Shown here one piece after another: positions 24,894-34,411 of a stretch of DNA of 64,000 bases. The notes under the pieces are model-generated. The model was not told the origin of the DNA and searched no databases. It was given only the letters and a program-made list of their open reading frames with translations. The stretch is from an uncultured Eubacteriales bacterium (GTDB lineage Bacteria > Bacillota > Clostridia > Oscillospirales > CAG-272): positions 62,001-126,000 of the forward strand of contig UQNQ01000002.1 in NCBI GenBank assembly GCA_900542425.1, in the 5' to 3' direction. Every line of letters begins with the position of its first letter. The stretch's first letter is position 1. Made by a program: the position numbers and the translations under genes.

Positions 24894-25574
24894 ATGAAAA
24901 AATTTTTAGCTTTGCTTCTCGTAATATGTATGAGTGCATTTATTTTCGCCTCCTGTAAGGAAGAATCCCCGCAAGAAACTACAGGCACAGGCGAAACCAC
25001 TTCCGGTAGCACTTCCTCTTCCGGGACCACAGCAACCACCGCTGCCACGGAGACAACACATGTATTCAATGATCCGCAGGTCATTGACAGTCTTGATTAT
25101 GATTATATTATCCGGACGATTGAAGAGAACAAAGAGATTGTCGGCGTTGCCGTATATACATGGAAGACCGCATCCGACAGCATTGTTTTTGACAGTGAAT
25201 ATGTGCTTGACGATAAAACATATCCGGTTCTTCAAATCGGTGTCGGTCAAGGGATCCTTACTTTCCAAAAGCAGCTTAAATCAGTCACCATCCCCAGTAG
25301 CGTACAGAAAATATCAAAAATTGCGTTCAGTTACTGCTCTGCATTGGAAACCCTGAATCTTTCCGAAGGACTTGAGGAAATCGGTGAAATGGCGTTTTGG
25401 AATTGCTCCTCGCTGGAATCGGTATCTATCCCTTCCACCGTTACAACAATCGGGAAAAATGCTTTCGCAGACTGCTCCAATCTTAAAACGGTAACGATTC
25501 CTCGTGCCTTTGAGAATCAAATTGATGATATTTTTGCCGGCTGCGGCGAACTGGAAATCACGTATATTGATTGA
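24894..25574 (+). CDS. LRR (BspA-like) cell-surface lipoprotein
   Basis: A 226-aa secreted lipoprotein: signal peptide MKKFLALLLVICMSAFIFAS with lipobox FASC (Cys21), a Thr/Ser/Gly-rich linker (about 25-55), a small unique domain (60-125), then BspA-type leucine-rich repeats (LKSVTIPSSVQKISKIAFSY, LETLNLSEGLEEIGEMAFWN, LESVSIPSTVTTIGKNAFAD). Such proteins often mediate adhesion or protein binding in gut Clostridia. GGAG precedes the ATG. It ends in a terminator that overlaps the SD of the next gene. Confidence 0.85.
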   Translation: MKKFLALLLVICMSAFIFASCKEESPQETTGTGETTSGSTSSSGTTATTAATETTHVFNDPQVIDSLDYDYIIRTIEENKEIVGVAVYTWKTASDSIVFDSEYVLDDKTYPVLQIGVGQGILTFQKQLKSVTIPSSVQKISKIAFSYCSALETLNLSEGLEEIGEMAFWNCSSLESVSIPSTVTTIGKNAFADCSNLKTVTIPRAFENQIDDIFAGCGELEITYID

Positions 25575-25589
25575 TTTTGGACCAAAATA

Positions 25590-25639
25590 AAAATTCCTTC
25601 ATACAATGGAAACAAACACATTGTAGGAAGGAATTTTTT
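25590..25639 (+). terminator. Terminator overlapping the SD site of the sleL-type gene
   Basis: Stem AAATTCCTTCATACAATG with CATTGTA-GGAAGGAATTT followed by a T-run (25633-25639). It ends the lipoprotein transcript. The 3' arm contains GGAAGGA, which is also the only SD-like run before the ATG at 25644. Confidence 0.75.
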
Positions 25640-25643
25640 ATTT

Positions 25644-26501
25644 ATGACCATTCATGTAGTAAAAAAAGGAGAAACACTTTCCGGCATTGCCTCATCTTAC
25701 GGCGTATCAGAAAATTTTCTTGCGATATGGAACGCAATTTCAGAACCGTATACCCTTGTCGTAGGACAGGCGCTTCTGATTTTGACTCCATCAGGAACCT
25801 ATACGGTAAGAGCAGGCGATACCATCGCGTCTATTGCCACAAGGTTTGGCACAACTGCACGGGAACTTTTTGCAAACAATCCCAATCTTTACGGCGGAAT
25901 TTTACCGATTTTCCAGGGACAGACACTCATACTCGGCTGGGAAGAAAAGAAATCCGATACGGTACGGATCAATTCCTATGCATACCCGTTTATTACCGAT
26001 GAAGCACTTTACGGAACACTTCCCTACCTTACATTTCTTTCTCCTTTTACATACGGCTTTACTCCACAAGGAGAACTGATTCCTCTTGACGATGAACGAC
26101 TGATCCTTTCCGCTCTCAGTTACGGGGCGTCACCGCTTATGCATCTTTCAACCCTTACCAAGGAAGGAACCTTTTCCAACGAGCTTGCTTCCGCCGTACT
26201 CAGAGACAACAACGCGGCAGATACACTGATTTCCAACATTTTAGAAAACATTCAGGAAAAAGATTATTACGGACTGGATATCGATTTTGAATATGTTCTT
26301 CCGGCAGATGCCGCAGCATATGCAGCTTTTATCGAAAAAGCAAGAATACGCCTAAACGAAGCGGGATATCCCGTGATTGCTGCGCTTGTTCCAAAATCTT
26401 CCCGTGATCAGCCCGGCTCCTTCTATGAAGGGCACGATTACGCGGCGATAGGTGCCGCCGCCAACGCTGTTTTTGTCATGACCTATGAATGGGTTTGCTG
26501 A
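25644..26501 (+). CDS. 5' part of an interrupted LysM-GH18 spore hydrolase (SleL/YaaH type)
   Basis: SleL/YaaH proteins are spore cortex N-acetylglucosaminidases or related hydrolases. This 285-aa fragment has LysM 1 (residues 3-48), LysM 2 (52-97), and the first half of a GH18 barrel with the catalytic DIDFE motif (Asp212-Glu216). After MTYEW (residue 283) the frame runs into element sequence, gives V-C and stops. The barrel lacks its last strands, so the product is very likely inactive. Joining at the direct repeat to 32624-33072 rebuilds 428 aa, the usual SleL length. Gene broken by insertion at 26482-26493. Confidence 0.93.
   Translation: MTIHVVKKGETLSGIASSYGVSENFLAIWNAISEPYTLVVGQALLILTPSGTYTVRAGDTIASIATRFGTTARELFANNPNLYGGILPIFQGQTLILGWEEKKSDTVRINSYAYPFITDEALYGTLPYLTFLSPFTYGFTPQGELIPLDDERLILSALSYGASPLMHLSTLTKEGTFSNELASAVLRDNNAADTLISNILENIQEKDYYGLDIDFEYVLPADAAAYAAFIEKARIRLNEAGYPVIAALVPKSSRDQPGSFYEGHDYAAIGAAANAVFVMTYEWVC
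26482..26493 (+). repeat. Left attachment core (direct repeat 1)
   Basis: CCTATGAATGGG. In frame with the host gene: the codons read T-Y-E-W. Six bases after it comes GATGAT (26500-26505), one arm of the predicted attP inverted repeat. Confidence 0.9.
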
Positions 26502-26546
26502 TGATAATACCCTCTAAAAAAAGAATGAATTTGCCGCAAGTTCTTG

Positions 26547-26792
26547 TCAATCCTCCAAGCCAAGCAAATAATTTACCGATACCCCCAAAACCTCAGAAAA
26601 ATATTTTAGTTCATAATCCGGAACAACACGGTCTCCCACCTCAATCCTGCTGATTGTTTTTTGCATCATTCCCACTCCGATGAGTTGAAGCTTCACTGCC
26701 AAATCATTTTGTGTAAGCCCTCGCGCCTCTCTTGTTTGCCGAATCCGTTTTCCGCAGAAATTAACTTTGCCATTTTGACCATTTATTTTCAT
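26547..26792 (-). CDS. Small XRE-family regulator inside the element
   Basis: An 81-aa Cro/C1-type repressor: helix-turn-helix in IRQTREARGLTQNDLAVKLQ and TISRIEVGDRVVPDYELKYF, ending LGVSVNYLLGLED. ATG at 26792 is nine bases from AAGGAG; the upstream frame is longer but has no SD. It ends 54 bases inside the left edge. It could control the recombinase or be a domesticated host regulator; nothing in the sequence decides. Confidence 0.85.
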   Translation of the reverse strand: MKINGQNGKVNFCGKRIRQTREARGLTQNDLAVKLQLIGVGMMQKTISRIEVGDRVVPDYELKYFSEVLGVSVNYLLGLED

Positions 26793-26943
26793 CTTATCCG
26801 GCTCCTTACTATAATAGAATATATTAACATTATCACACAAGAAACCGTATCATTATCCCAAAGATGACTAAATGAGAAATCATATTATTTTTTATAGATG
26901 AAAATGAAAAATTTTGTGTTTTTATATCTTTTTCATGATCTAA

Positions 26944-26972
26944 AAATCCGACCTCATTCATAGGTCGGATTT
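26944..26972 (-). terminator. Terminator inside the element (downstream of the 62-aa gene)
   Basis: Stem AAATCCGACCT / AGGTCGGATTT with T-rich flanks on both sides; probably bidirectional. The minus-strand stem-loop also holds CCTATGAATGAG (26952-26963), 11 of 12 identical to the attachment core. Confidence 0.75.
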
Positions 26973-27084
26973 TATTTTCTGAAAAAACGCCCAAAGTCTC
27001 TTATAAAAAAGATAGCAGAGACCGTCCGTCTCCTTCATAATACCATTCTATCATAATTTATGTGCCGATGTTGTCTGTTTTCGT

Positions 27085-27273
27085 TTACTGTCGTTTGTTT
27101 TCTCTGTCTGTCGCTATCCTACCGAACTGCTGTAAAATATGAAGTATTTCAGCTTCCCGCAGCGCCCTCTCTTCCTCTGTCAAAATCGGACGGAAAATAT
27201 TGACCGTTGTGCTGTCCATCTGAATCGTTTTTACCCGATATCCGTTTTCTGTGATTCTCCATTCATGATTCAT
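27085..27273 (-). CDS. 62-aa protein in the element, possible recombination accessory factor
   Basis: MNHEWRITENGYRV, then IFRPILTEEERALREAEIL and HILQQFGRIATDRENKR. Small proteins with an RPxLTEEER motif are often found beside serine recombinases in Clostridia elements (my recollection of the pattern). Size fits a directionality factor. GGGGGG lies five bases before the ATG at 27273. Function not established. Confidence 0.65.
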   Translation of the reverse strand: MNHEWRITENGYRVKTIQMDSTTVNIFRPILTEEERALREAEILHILQQFGRIATDRENKRQ

Positions 27274-27291
27274 ATTCGCCCCCCCTTCCAC

Positions 27292-27703
27292 GTTATTTTA
27301 TGCGACGCTATATTGGGGTCCTCTTACAATCTTTCTTCTTTCCATAAAGAAAGGGAGAGTCTTTTGTCAGTCCGCATTTTCCGCCATATTGTTTTTCCGT
27401 GATGTATTTTCCGATTATGTAAAACACCCCTTGATTTACAAATCAATTACATTCACAAAAGAAGTAGCCTCCGTCTGCGGAACAAAAGAAATACCGAAAA
27501 AGAAAAATCACAAAAATTCCTCTCCGGTATTTCCTTTTATCCTACATCGCTCTGCATCCTCACTCGGTCTGTTCCTGAAGATACATACATCTAGAACTTT
27601 TCTGCTTGATATATCCTCTATTCTTCTACGCCGAATAGGCTGCAATCCTAATCTGTTTTTATCTTGATAACCAAAATATTTTCGATTCAACAATCTCTCT
27701 ATA
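27292..27703. other. Non-coding stretch inside the element
   Basis: No supportable gene. It contains an inverted repeat (GAAATACCG / CGGTATTTC, 27491-27536, loop of about 28 bases, TTTTG on the minus strand) that may end the collagen-like transcript. Confidence 0.45.
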
Positions 27704-29347
<1,644 letters not shown>

Positions 29348-29560
29348 GGTTCATCCCTGCTTTCTTACTTTATACTTACAGCATTATATTCTCAAAAATA
29401 TTTTGATGTTCATTTACTTTTGAAATCGTATACCTATTTTTTATCTATCATGAATCCAATATCTACTCATGCACCTTATCTCTCTGATTTGAATTGATTT
29501 AAATTTAGGATTTATCTCTCAAAAAACACGCCACGGGAATCCGTTCATCTCCGTTATATA

Positions 29561-29588
29561 AAAAAAGTCCGTGAAAACGGACTTTTTT
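29561..29588 (-). terminator. Terminator of mutY
   Basis: AAAAAAGTCCGT / ACGGACTTTTTT with loop GAAA, 40 bases after the mutY stop; symmetric and able to act on both strands. Confidence 0.85.
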
Positions 29589-29627
29589 ATTTAAAGTTTT
29601 AGGCATTTGATGCCCATGAAAAATCTA

Positions 29628-30701
29628 TCAATGATTTTTTTCTTCGGCATCCTGTTCCATGATCTCAAGATACGCGCGCAGTGCTGTCGGAATCGCATAA
29701 TGTGTCCGTATTGTCTTCGCACTTTCCCATGTGAACGCATTCAAAGGGGTTACACATTCTGCAAGGTATCCCGTCATATGCCATTCAACATGTGTAAAAA
29801 TATGAACAGCATTTCCGCATATCCCACAAGACAATACTTCTGTACCAAGATTGCGAATATAGATCGCCGCTTCCTCTGGCGTAAACTTTCCCGAAATATT
29901 CGGAAATTCCCAAAGTCCGGCAAGCAGACCCCTGTTCGGTCTTTTTTGAATGGCATAATATCCGCGGCAAGAAAGGAGAAATACCGTTAGCTCCTCCCGT
30001 CTGCGAGCTTTTTTCGGACTTTTCACCGGAAATTCTTCCGCCCGCGAGGAAAGACCTGCTTCACACTGCCGAAAAAGAGGACAACTCTCACATTTCGGCA
30101 AACCGTTCGGAATACAGATATTTTCTCCCAGCTCCATAATCGCCTGTGTCAAATTACCAGCGTCTGCCCCAGATGGATAAACAGTCCGCAATGCATCTGT
30201 GACCTGTTTTTTTGTTGCGGGCAATGCAATATCGTCTGTGCATCCAAGAAAACGCATCACCACCCGAAGAACGTTTCCGTCTACAGCAGGTTCTGGTCTG
30301 CCAAAGGCGATAGAAGCAATCGCACCTGCGGTATATTCCCCAATTCCAGGGAGTTTTTTCAATTCCTCCGCCGTATCCGGCAAAGCGCCGGCATAAGACG
30401 CCATTAACATCTCCGCACTTCTTTTTAAATTTCGCGCCCGGCTGTAATATCCGAGTCCCTCCCATAGCTTCATTAGTCTGTCGTCGGACACTGCGGCAAG
30501 TGCGGACACCGTGGGTAACTCATATAGGAAACGCTTGTAATACGGAATAACTGCCGCAGTTCTCGTCTGCTGAAGCATGATTTCCGAAATCCATACATGA
30601 TATGGCGTCGCATCTACACGCCATGGAAGCTCCTTTTGGTTCTTTTTGTACCAAACAAGAAGAGGCTCTACAATATGTACCAGCCGATTTTCTTTTTTCA
30701 T
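29628..30701 (-). CDS. mutY: A/G-specific adenine glycosylase MutY, inside the element
   Basis: Removes adenine mispaired with 8-oxoguanine. The 357-aa protein has the catalytic Glu in WISEIMLQQT, the HhH LPGIGEYTAGAIASIAFG, the catalytic Asp in VDGNVLRV, a [4Fe-4S] loop (C-x7-C-x2-C-x5-C, GLPKCESCPLFRQC), and a C-terminal NUDIX-like domain (YAIQKRPNRGLLAGLWEFPN). A housekeeping gene inside an element is unusual. It has its own promoter and terminator, so it is a transcription unit independent of the element. Confidence 0.96.
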   Translation of the reverse strand: MKKENRLVHIVEPLLVWYKKNQKELPWRVDATPYHVWISEIMLQQTRTAAVIPYYKRFLYELPTVSALAAVSDDRLMKLWEGLGYYSRARNLKRSAEMLMASYAGALPDTAEELKKLPGIGEYTAGAIASIAFGRPEPAVDGNVLRVVMRFLGCTDDIALPATKKQVTDALRTVYPSGADAGNLTQAIMELGENICIPNGLPKCESCPLFRQCEAGLSSRAEEFPVKSPKKARRREELTVFLLSCRGYYAIQKRPNRGLLAGLWEFPNISGKFTPEEAAIYIRNLGTEVLSCGICGNAVHIFTHVEWHMTGYLAECVTPLNAFTWESAKTIRTHYAIPTALRAYLEIMEQDAEEKNH

Positions 30702-30756
30702 TCTCTCAAATCGCCTTTCATCTCATCGGTATTTCAATCTACCTTTATACTTTATG

Positions 30757-30785
30757 ACTGTATCATAAATCGGGCGATTTGTCAA
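30757..30785 (-). promoter_or_regulatory. Promoter of mutY
   Basis: TTGACA (30780-30785), 17-base spacer, TACAGT (30757-30762), about 55 bases upstream of the mutY start. The rest of 30786-30953 is AT-rich with a weak AAATCTC/GAGATTT hairpin and no gene. Confidence 0.65.
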
Positions 30786-30953
30786 TTTATACAGATAAAA
30801 CGACTTTTTTCACAGACTTTTCCAGATTTTCTCATCATCCCGTTTTCTCTCAAATTTATTAGAAAGAAATCTCCACCGTTGTACCAACCGTTATAGAGAT
30901 TTTTTATATTTTAGATATTGAAAACTCGAACATCATCCGAAGCAGCGTCATTT

Positions 30954-30983
30954 TTAACAAAACGGCTGGTTTTTTCATATAAT
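30954..30983 (+). promoter_or_regulatory. Possible promoter of the recombinase gene
   Basis: TTAACA (30954-30959), 18-base spacer, TATAAT (30978-30983). The -10 context CATATAAT also resembles mother-cell sigma -10 elements, so the controlling sigma factor cannot be assigned by eye. Confidence 0.4.
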
Positions 30984-31067
30984 GGGACCGGAATGATCTA
31001 AAATGAGCCTACATTCTTTTTTATGAATCGTTTTTCAAACTTACACTGTGATTCAAAAGGAGACCCT

Positions 31068-32597
31068 ATGGCAGCTATTTATCTTGTATATCTGCGTAAA
31101 TCACGTCAAGACAATCCGGATGAAAGTGTGGAAGAGGTGCTGGCAAAGCATGAAATCATGCTTCAGGAATATGCAAAAAAAGAGCTCGGCTACACGATTC
31201 CCCGCGAGTGTATTTACCGCGAAATTGTCTCCGGCGAATCCATAGAAGATCGAATCGAAATCAAAAAAGTGCTGCTCCGCATGGAAAATCCCGATGTCAA
31301 AGGAATCCTTGTTGTGGATCCTCAAAGACTGTCGAGAGGAGATTTGGAGGATTGCGGACGACTGATCAATGCGCTTAAATGGACAAATACGCTTGTGCTT
31401 ACCCCTCCGATGACCTATGACATGAACAATAAAATGGAGCGAAGATTCTTTCAGGATGAGCTTCTGCGCGGCAGAGATTATCTGGAATATACAAAGGAAA
31501 TTTTGTGGCGCGGAAGGATCGCTTCGGCAAAACGCGGATGCTACGTCTCATCCGTTCCGCCATACGGCTATGACAGAGTAAAAAGCGGAAAAGACTATAC
31601 TCTTGCGCCCAATCAAAATGCAGACATTGTGCGGTTTGTATTTGATCTGTACGTCAACAAAGGTATCGCCGCAAGTCAAATCGCACGAATGCTCAATGAA
31701 AAAGGAATCAAAAATTTCCGTGGTGGAGAATGGGGCAGGTCCAGCATTTCCTATATGCTTAGCAATCAGCATTATATCGGAAAAATTGTCTATAATCGGA
31801 GACATCATGTCGTTATGATGGAAGAAGGACAACGAACGCAGAAAAGAACACAGAGCCATAAAAACGACATTATCGTCGTGGATGGGAAGCATCCGGCCAT
31901 CATCGATATGGATACCTGGAATAAAGCCCAGCATTTGATGGAAAGAAAAAAAACTCCAAAATTAAAGCATGGCAAAACATTGCGAAATCCGCTCGCCGGC
32001 ATATTGGTTTGCGGAACCTGCGGACATATGATGACATTGAATATACAAAAGTCCAAAGCAGACCGGCTCGTCTGTACCAGAATATCCTCCGTATCGCACG
32101 GAAAATCCGTTCGCCTGCATGATGTTATGAACGCACTGATCGTAGCACTCGAAACCGCAGAACTTCCACAGCTTCAAACAAGTCTGAAGACACGCACAGA
32201 ATTTTCTTCGGAAATTCAAACACAAATGATCCGTCGCTTCGAAAAACAGCTATCCGAATATAAAGAACAAGAAGAAACACAATATGAACTCTTAGAAACA
32301 AAAAAATACACGCAGGAGCTCTTTGACAGAAGAAACGCCGTCCTGCGCGAAAAAATCGAGTTGTGCGAAATGCAGTTAAAAGAAGTAAAAAGCGAAATGC
32401 AAGCCCACAACGATGATTGGAATGCCATGATTCAGCTGCAAGATGCCCTTGACTCCCTAAAAGATGATTCTTTAGACGCTCAAACAAAAAACTTTATATT
32501 AAAAGCTATCGTCGAAAAAATCATCTATAAGCCATCTCCCATTCAGAAAACTCACGGAAGCACCGATTTCACACTGGATATTCTATTGAGGATATAG
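31068..32597 (+). CDS. Large serine recombinase of the intervening element
   Basis: A 509-aa site-specific recombinase. The N-terminal resolvase domain has the catalytic Ser12 (YLVYLRKSRQDNPDE), Arg-rich VDPQRLSRGDLED and VSGESIEDR; then the recombinase domain (PPYGYDRVKSG, RMLNEKGIKNFRGGEWGRSS, MLSNQHYIGKIVYNR), a zinc-ribbon (CGTCGHMM and a later single Cys; the fourth ligand is not an obvious Cys), and a coiled coil (about 390-455). This is the phiC31/SpoIVCA class. ATG at 31068 follows AAAGGAG; the longer frame has no SD. It ends 26 bases before the right core, typical of element-edge recombinases. The product would join or separate the two repeats. Confidence 0.95.
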   Translation: MAAIYLVYLRKSRQDNPDESVEEVLAKHEIMLQEYAKKELGYTIPRECIYREIVSGESIEDRIEIKKVLLRMENPDVKGILVVDPQRLSRGDLEDCGRLINALKWTNTLVLTPPMTYDMNNKMERRFFQDELLRGRDYLEYTKEILWRGRIASAKRGCYVSSVPPYGYDRVKSGKDYTLAPNQNADIVRFVFDLYVNKGIAASQIARMLNEKGIKNFRGGEWGRSSISYMLSNQHYIGKIVYNRRHHVVMMEEGQRTQKRTQSHKNDIIVVDGKHPAIIDMDTWNKAQHLMERKKTPKLKHGKTLRNPLAGILVCGTCGHMMTLNIQKSKADRLVCTRISSVSHGKSVRLHDVMNALIVALETAELPQLQTSLKTRTEFSSEIQTQMIRRFEKQLSEYKEQEETQYELLETKKYTQELFDRRNAVLREKIELCEMQLKEVKSEMQAHNDDWNAMIQLQDALDSLKDDSLDAQTKNFILKAIVEKIIYKPSPIQKTHGSTDFTLDILLRI

Positions 32598-32623
32598 ATT
32601 TTTATGTTATGATCATCGACAGT

Positions 32624-32635
32624 CCTATGAATGGG
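32624..32635 (+). repeat. Right attachment core (direct repeat 2)
   Basis: CCTATGAATGGG, identical to 26482-26493. ATCATC (32612-32617) stands six bases before it and is the inverse of GATGAT six bases after the left core, giving a symmetric attP in the excised circle. Confidence 0.9.
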
Positions 32636-33072
32636 GATATACATACGGTCCGCCAATGGCAGTGGCACCTCTCGAATCCGTACGCCGTGTCCTTGATTAT
32701 GCAGTATCAGAAATCCCCGCAGATAAAATTTATATGGGACTTCCCAATTACGGATATGATTGGACATTGCCTTACAAGCAAGGAGAAACGCGCGCAAAGC
32801 TTGTCGGCAATGAGGAAGCTGTCGATATTGCAAGACGCTACGGAGCAGAAATCCGATATGACGAAGCGGCGGCAACACCATATTTTGAGTATACGGAAAA
32901 CGGCAACGCGCATATCGTTTGGTTTGAAGACGCCCGAAGCTGGGCGGCAAAGCTTGCTCTGATCCCCGAATACGGTCTTCTCGGCGCGGGCGTTTGGAAT
33001 GCAATGCGTCCCTTTACTCCCGGCTGGCTGGTACTCCAATCCGGATACCGTGTAACCGCTTTTCTGGAGTAA
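32635..33072 (+). pseudogene. 3' part of the interrupted LysM-GH18 spore hydrolase
   Basis: 145 codons after the right core read GYTYGPPMAVAPLESVRRV, then KIYMGLPNYGYDWTLPYK, YTENGNAHIVWFEDARSWAA, LGAGVWNAMRPFTPGW and the stop: the second half of a SleL/YaaH GH18 barrel. It has no SD or start of its own except an unsupported ATG at 32656, so in the present arrangement it is not expected to be translated. The frame is open to the repeat and joins in phase with MTYEW of the 5' part. No decay is seen, which argues for function after excision. Confidence 0.93.
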
Positions 33073-33140
33073 CAGACGAAATTCCGCTGTTTCAAACAGA
33101 CAAACAGGCTTGTTTCAACGCAATATGCAAACGAAAAAAC

Positions 33141-33172
33141 TCCCGACAGAGGCATTCACACCTTTGTCGGGA
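33141..33172 (+). terminator. Terminator after the 3' part of the sleL-type gene
   Basis: TCCCGACA..AGG / CCT..TGTCGGGA stem followed by CTGTTTTC, 70 bases after the stop codon. Confidence 0.75.
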
Positions 33173-33240
33173 CTGTTTTCTCTCTCCGGCTGTCTACGTC
33201 ACCAATAGGAAAGGCATACCATTTGTCTTCTGCAAAACAA

Positions 33241-33281
33241 AAGGCGAGTGCTGCATGGATTCCATGGAATGCACTCGCCTT
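33241..33281 (-). terminator. Terminator of the lysine operon
   Basis: AAGGCGAGTGC / GCACTCGCCTT with extra pairing inside (ATGGA/TCCAT), followed on the minus strand by TTGTTTTG. It lies 39 bases after the asd stop. Confidence 0.8.
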
Positions 33282-33319
33282 ATCATAACAGGAAAAAATA
33301 TGCCTGTTTTATCCCGTCT

Positions 33320-34327
33320 TCATTCCTTTGTGATGAGCAGTTCCGCAATCTGCACGGTATTGGTCGCAGCGCCCTTGCGTACCTGATCACCGCAGCACCA
33401 AAGGGAAATGCCGTTCTCATTTGCAATATCCCGCCGAATACGTCCCACAAAAACAAGATCCTGATCCGACGTATCAAGCGGCATCGGATACCGTTTGTTC
33501 TCCGGATCATCGACAAGCCGACATCCGGGAGCCGCAGCGATCGCGGCACGCGCCGCCTCCGGCGACACCGGCTCTTCCGTAACCAAAGAAACGGAAATCG
33601 AATGACTTCTGACAACGGGGACCCGCACACAGGTACATCCGACACGAAGTTCGGGAAGATGCAGAATTTTCCTGCCTTCATTCTGCATTTTCATCTCTTC
33701 GGTTGTATATCCGTTTTCCAGAAAATCTCCGATTTGAGGAATCAGATTATAGGCAATCGTATAGGGGAACACCGACGGCGTATACGTTTTACCGCAGGAA
33801 AGCGCCGCAATTTCCTCCTCAAGCTCGATGGGACCGCCGGCGCCGGCGCCGGATACCGCCTGATAGGTGGAAACGGTCATCGAACGGATTTTTGACAGTT
33901 GTCCTATGGCGTTTACCGCCACCAAGGTAACGATGGTAGAACAGTTCGGATTGGAGATGATTCCTCTGTGAAGCAGCGCGTCCTCCGGATTGATTTCCGG
34001 AATCACGAGCGGAACACCCGGTTCCATACGAAAAGCGCTTGAATTGTCAACAAAAACCGCCCCCGCCGCCGTAATATAGGGCGCGAACTCGCGTGCAAGC
34101 TTATTCGGTGCGGCGCCAAGTACCAAATCGACCCCGGTAAAAGAGGTTGGACATGCCTCGCTTACAGCGACCTCCTCCCCATGAAACATAAGCTTTGTGC
34201 CGGCGCTGCGCGCGCTGGCAAGCGGAATCAGCTTTTTTACGGGAAAATTCCGCTCTTCCAATATTCGAATCATTTCGCGCCCGACGGCGCCTGTCGCACC
34301 AAGTACGGCAACGCTGTATTCTTTCAT
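33320..34327 (-). CDS. asd: Aspartate-semialdehyde dehydrogenase
   Basis: Reduces aspartyl phosphate to aspartate semialdehyde for lysine, DAP, threonine and methionine. The 335-aa protein has the NADP motif VLGATGAVGREMIRIL, the catalytic Cys in SNPNCSTI, and the substrate site CVRVPVVRSHS. ATG at 34327 after GGAGG. Last gene of the dap operon, downstream of lysC. Confidence 0.96.
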   Translation of the reverse strand: MKEYSVAVLGATGAVGREMIRILEERNFPVKKLIPLASARSAGTKLMFHGEEVAVSEACPTSFTGVDLVLGAAPNKLAREFAPYITAAGAVFVDNSSAFRMEPGVPLVIPEINPEDALLHRGIISNPNCSTIVTLVAVNAIGQLSKIRSMTVSTYQAVSGAGAGGPIELEEEIAALSCGKTYTPSVFPYTIAYNLIPQIGDFLENGYTTEEMKMQNEGRKILHLPELRVGCTCVRVPVVRSHSISVSLVTEEPVSPEAARAAIAAAPGCRLVDDPENKRYPMPLDTSDQDLVFVGRIRRDIANENGISLWCCGDQVRKGAATNTVQIAELLITKE

Positions 34328-34411
34328 AAACCTATTACTCCTCCGGAACACATCTCGGCTCCGTTTATCATTGTTTTGATGTATTTATTCTATGCGGAAT
34401 TTTCTGCACCG

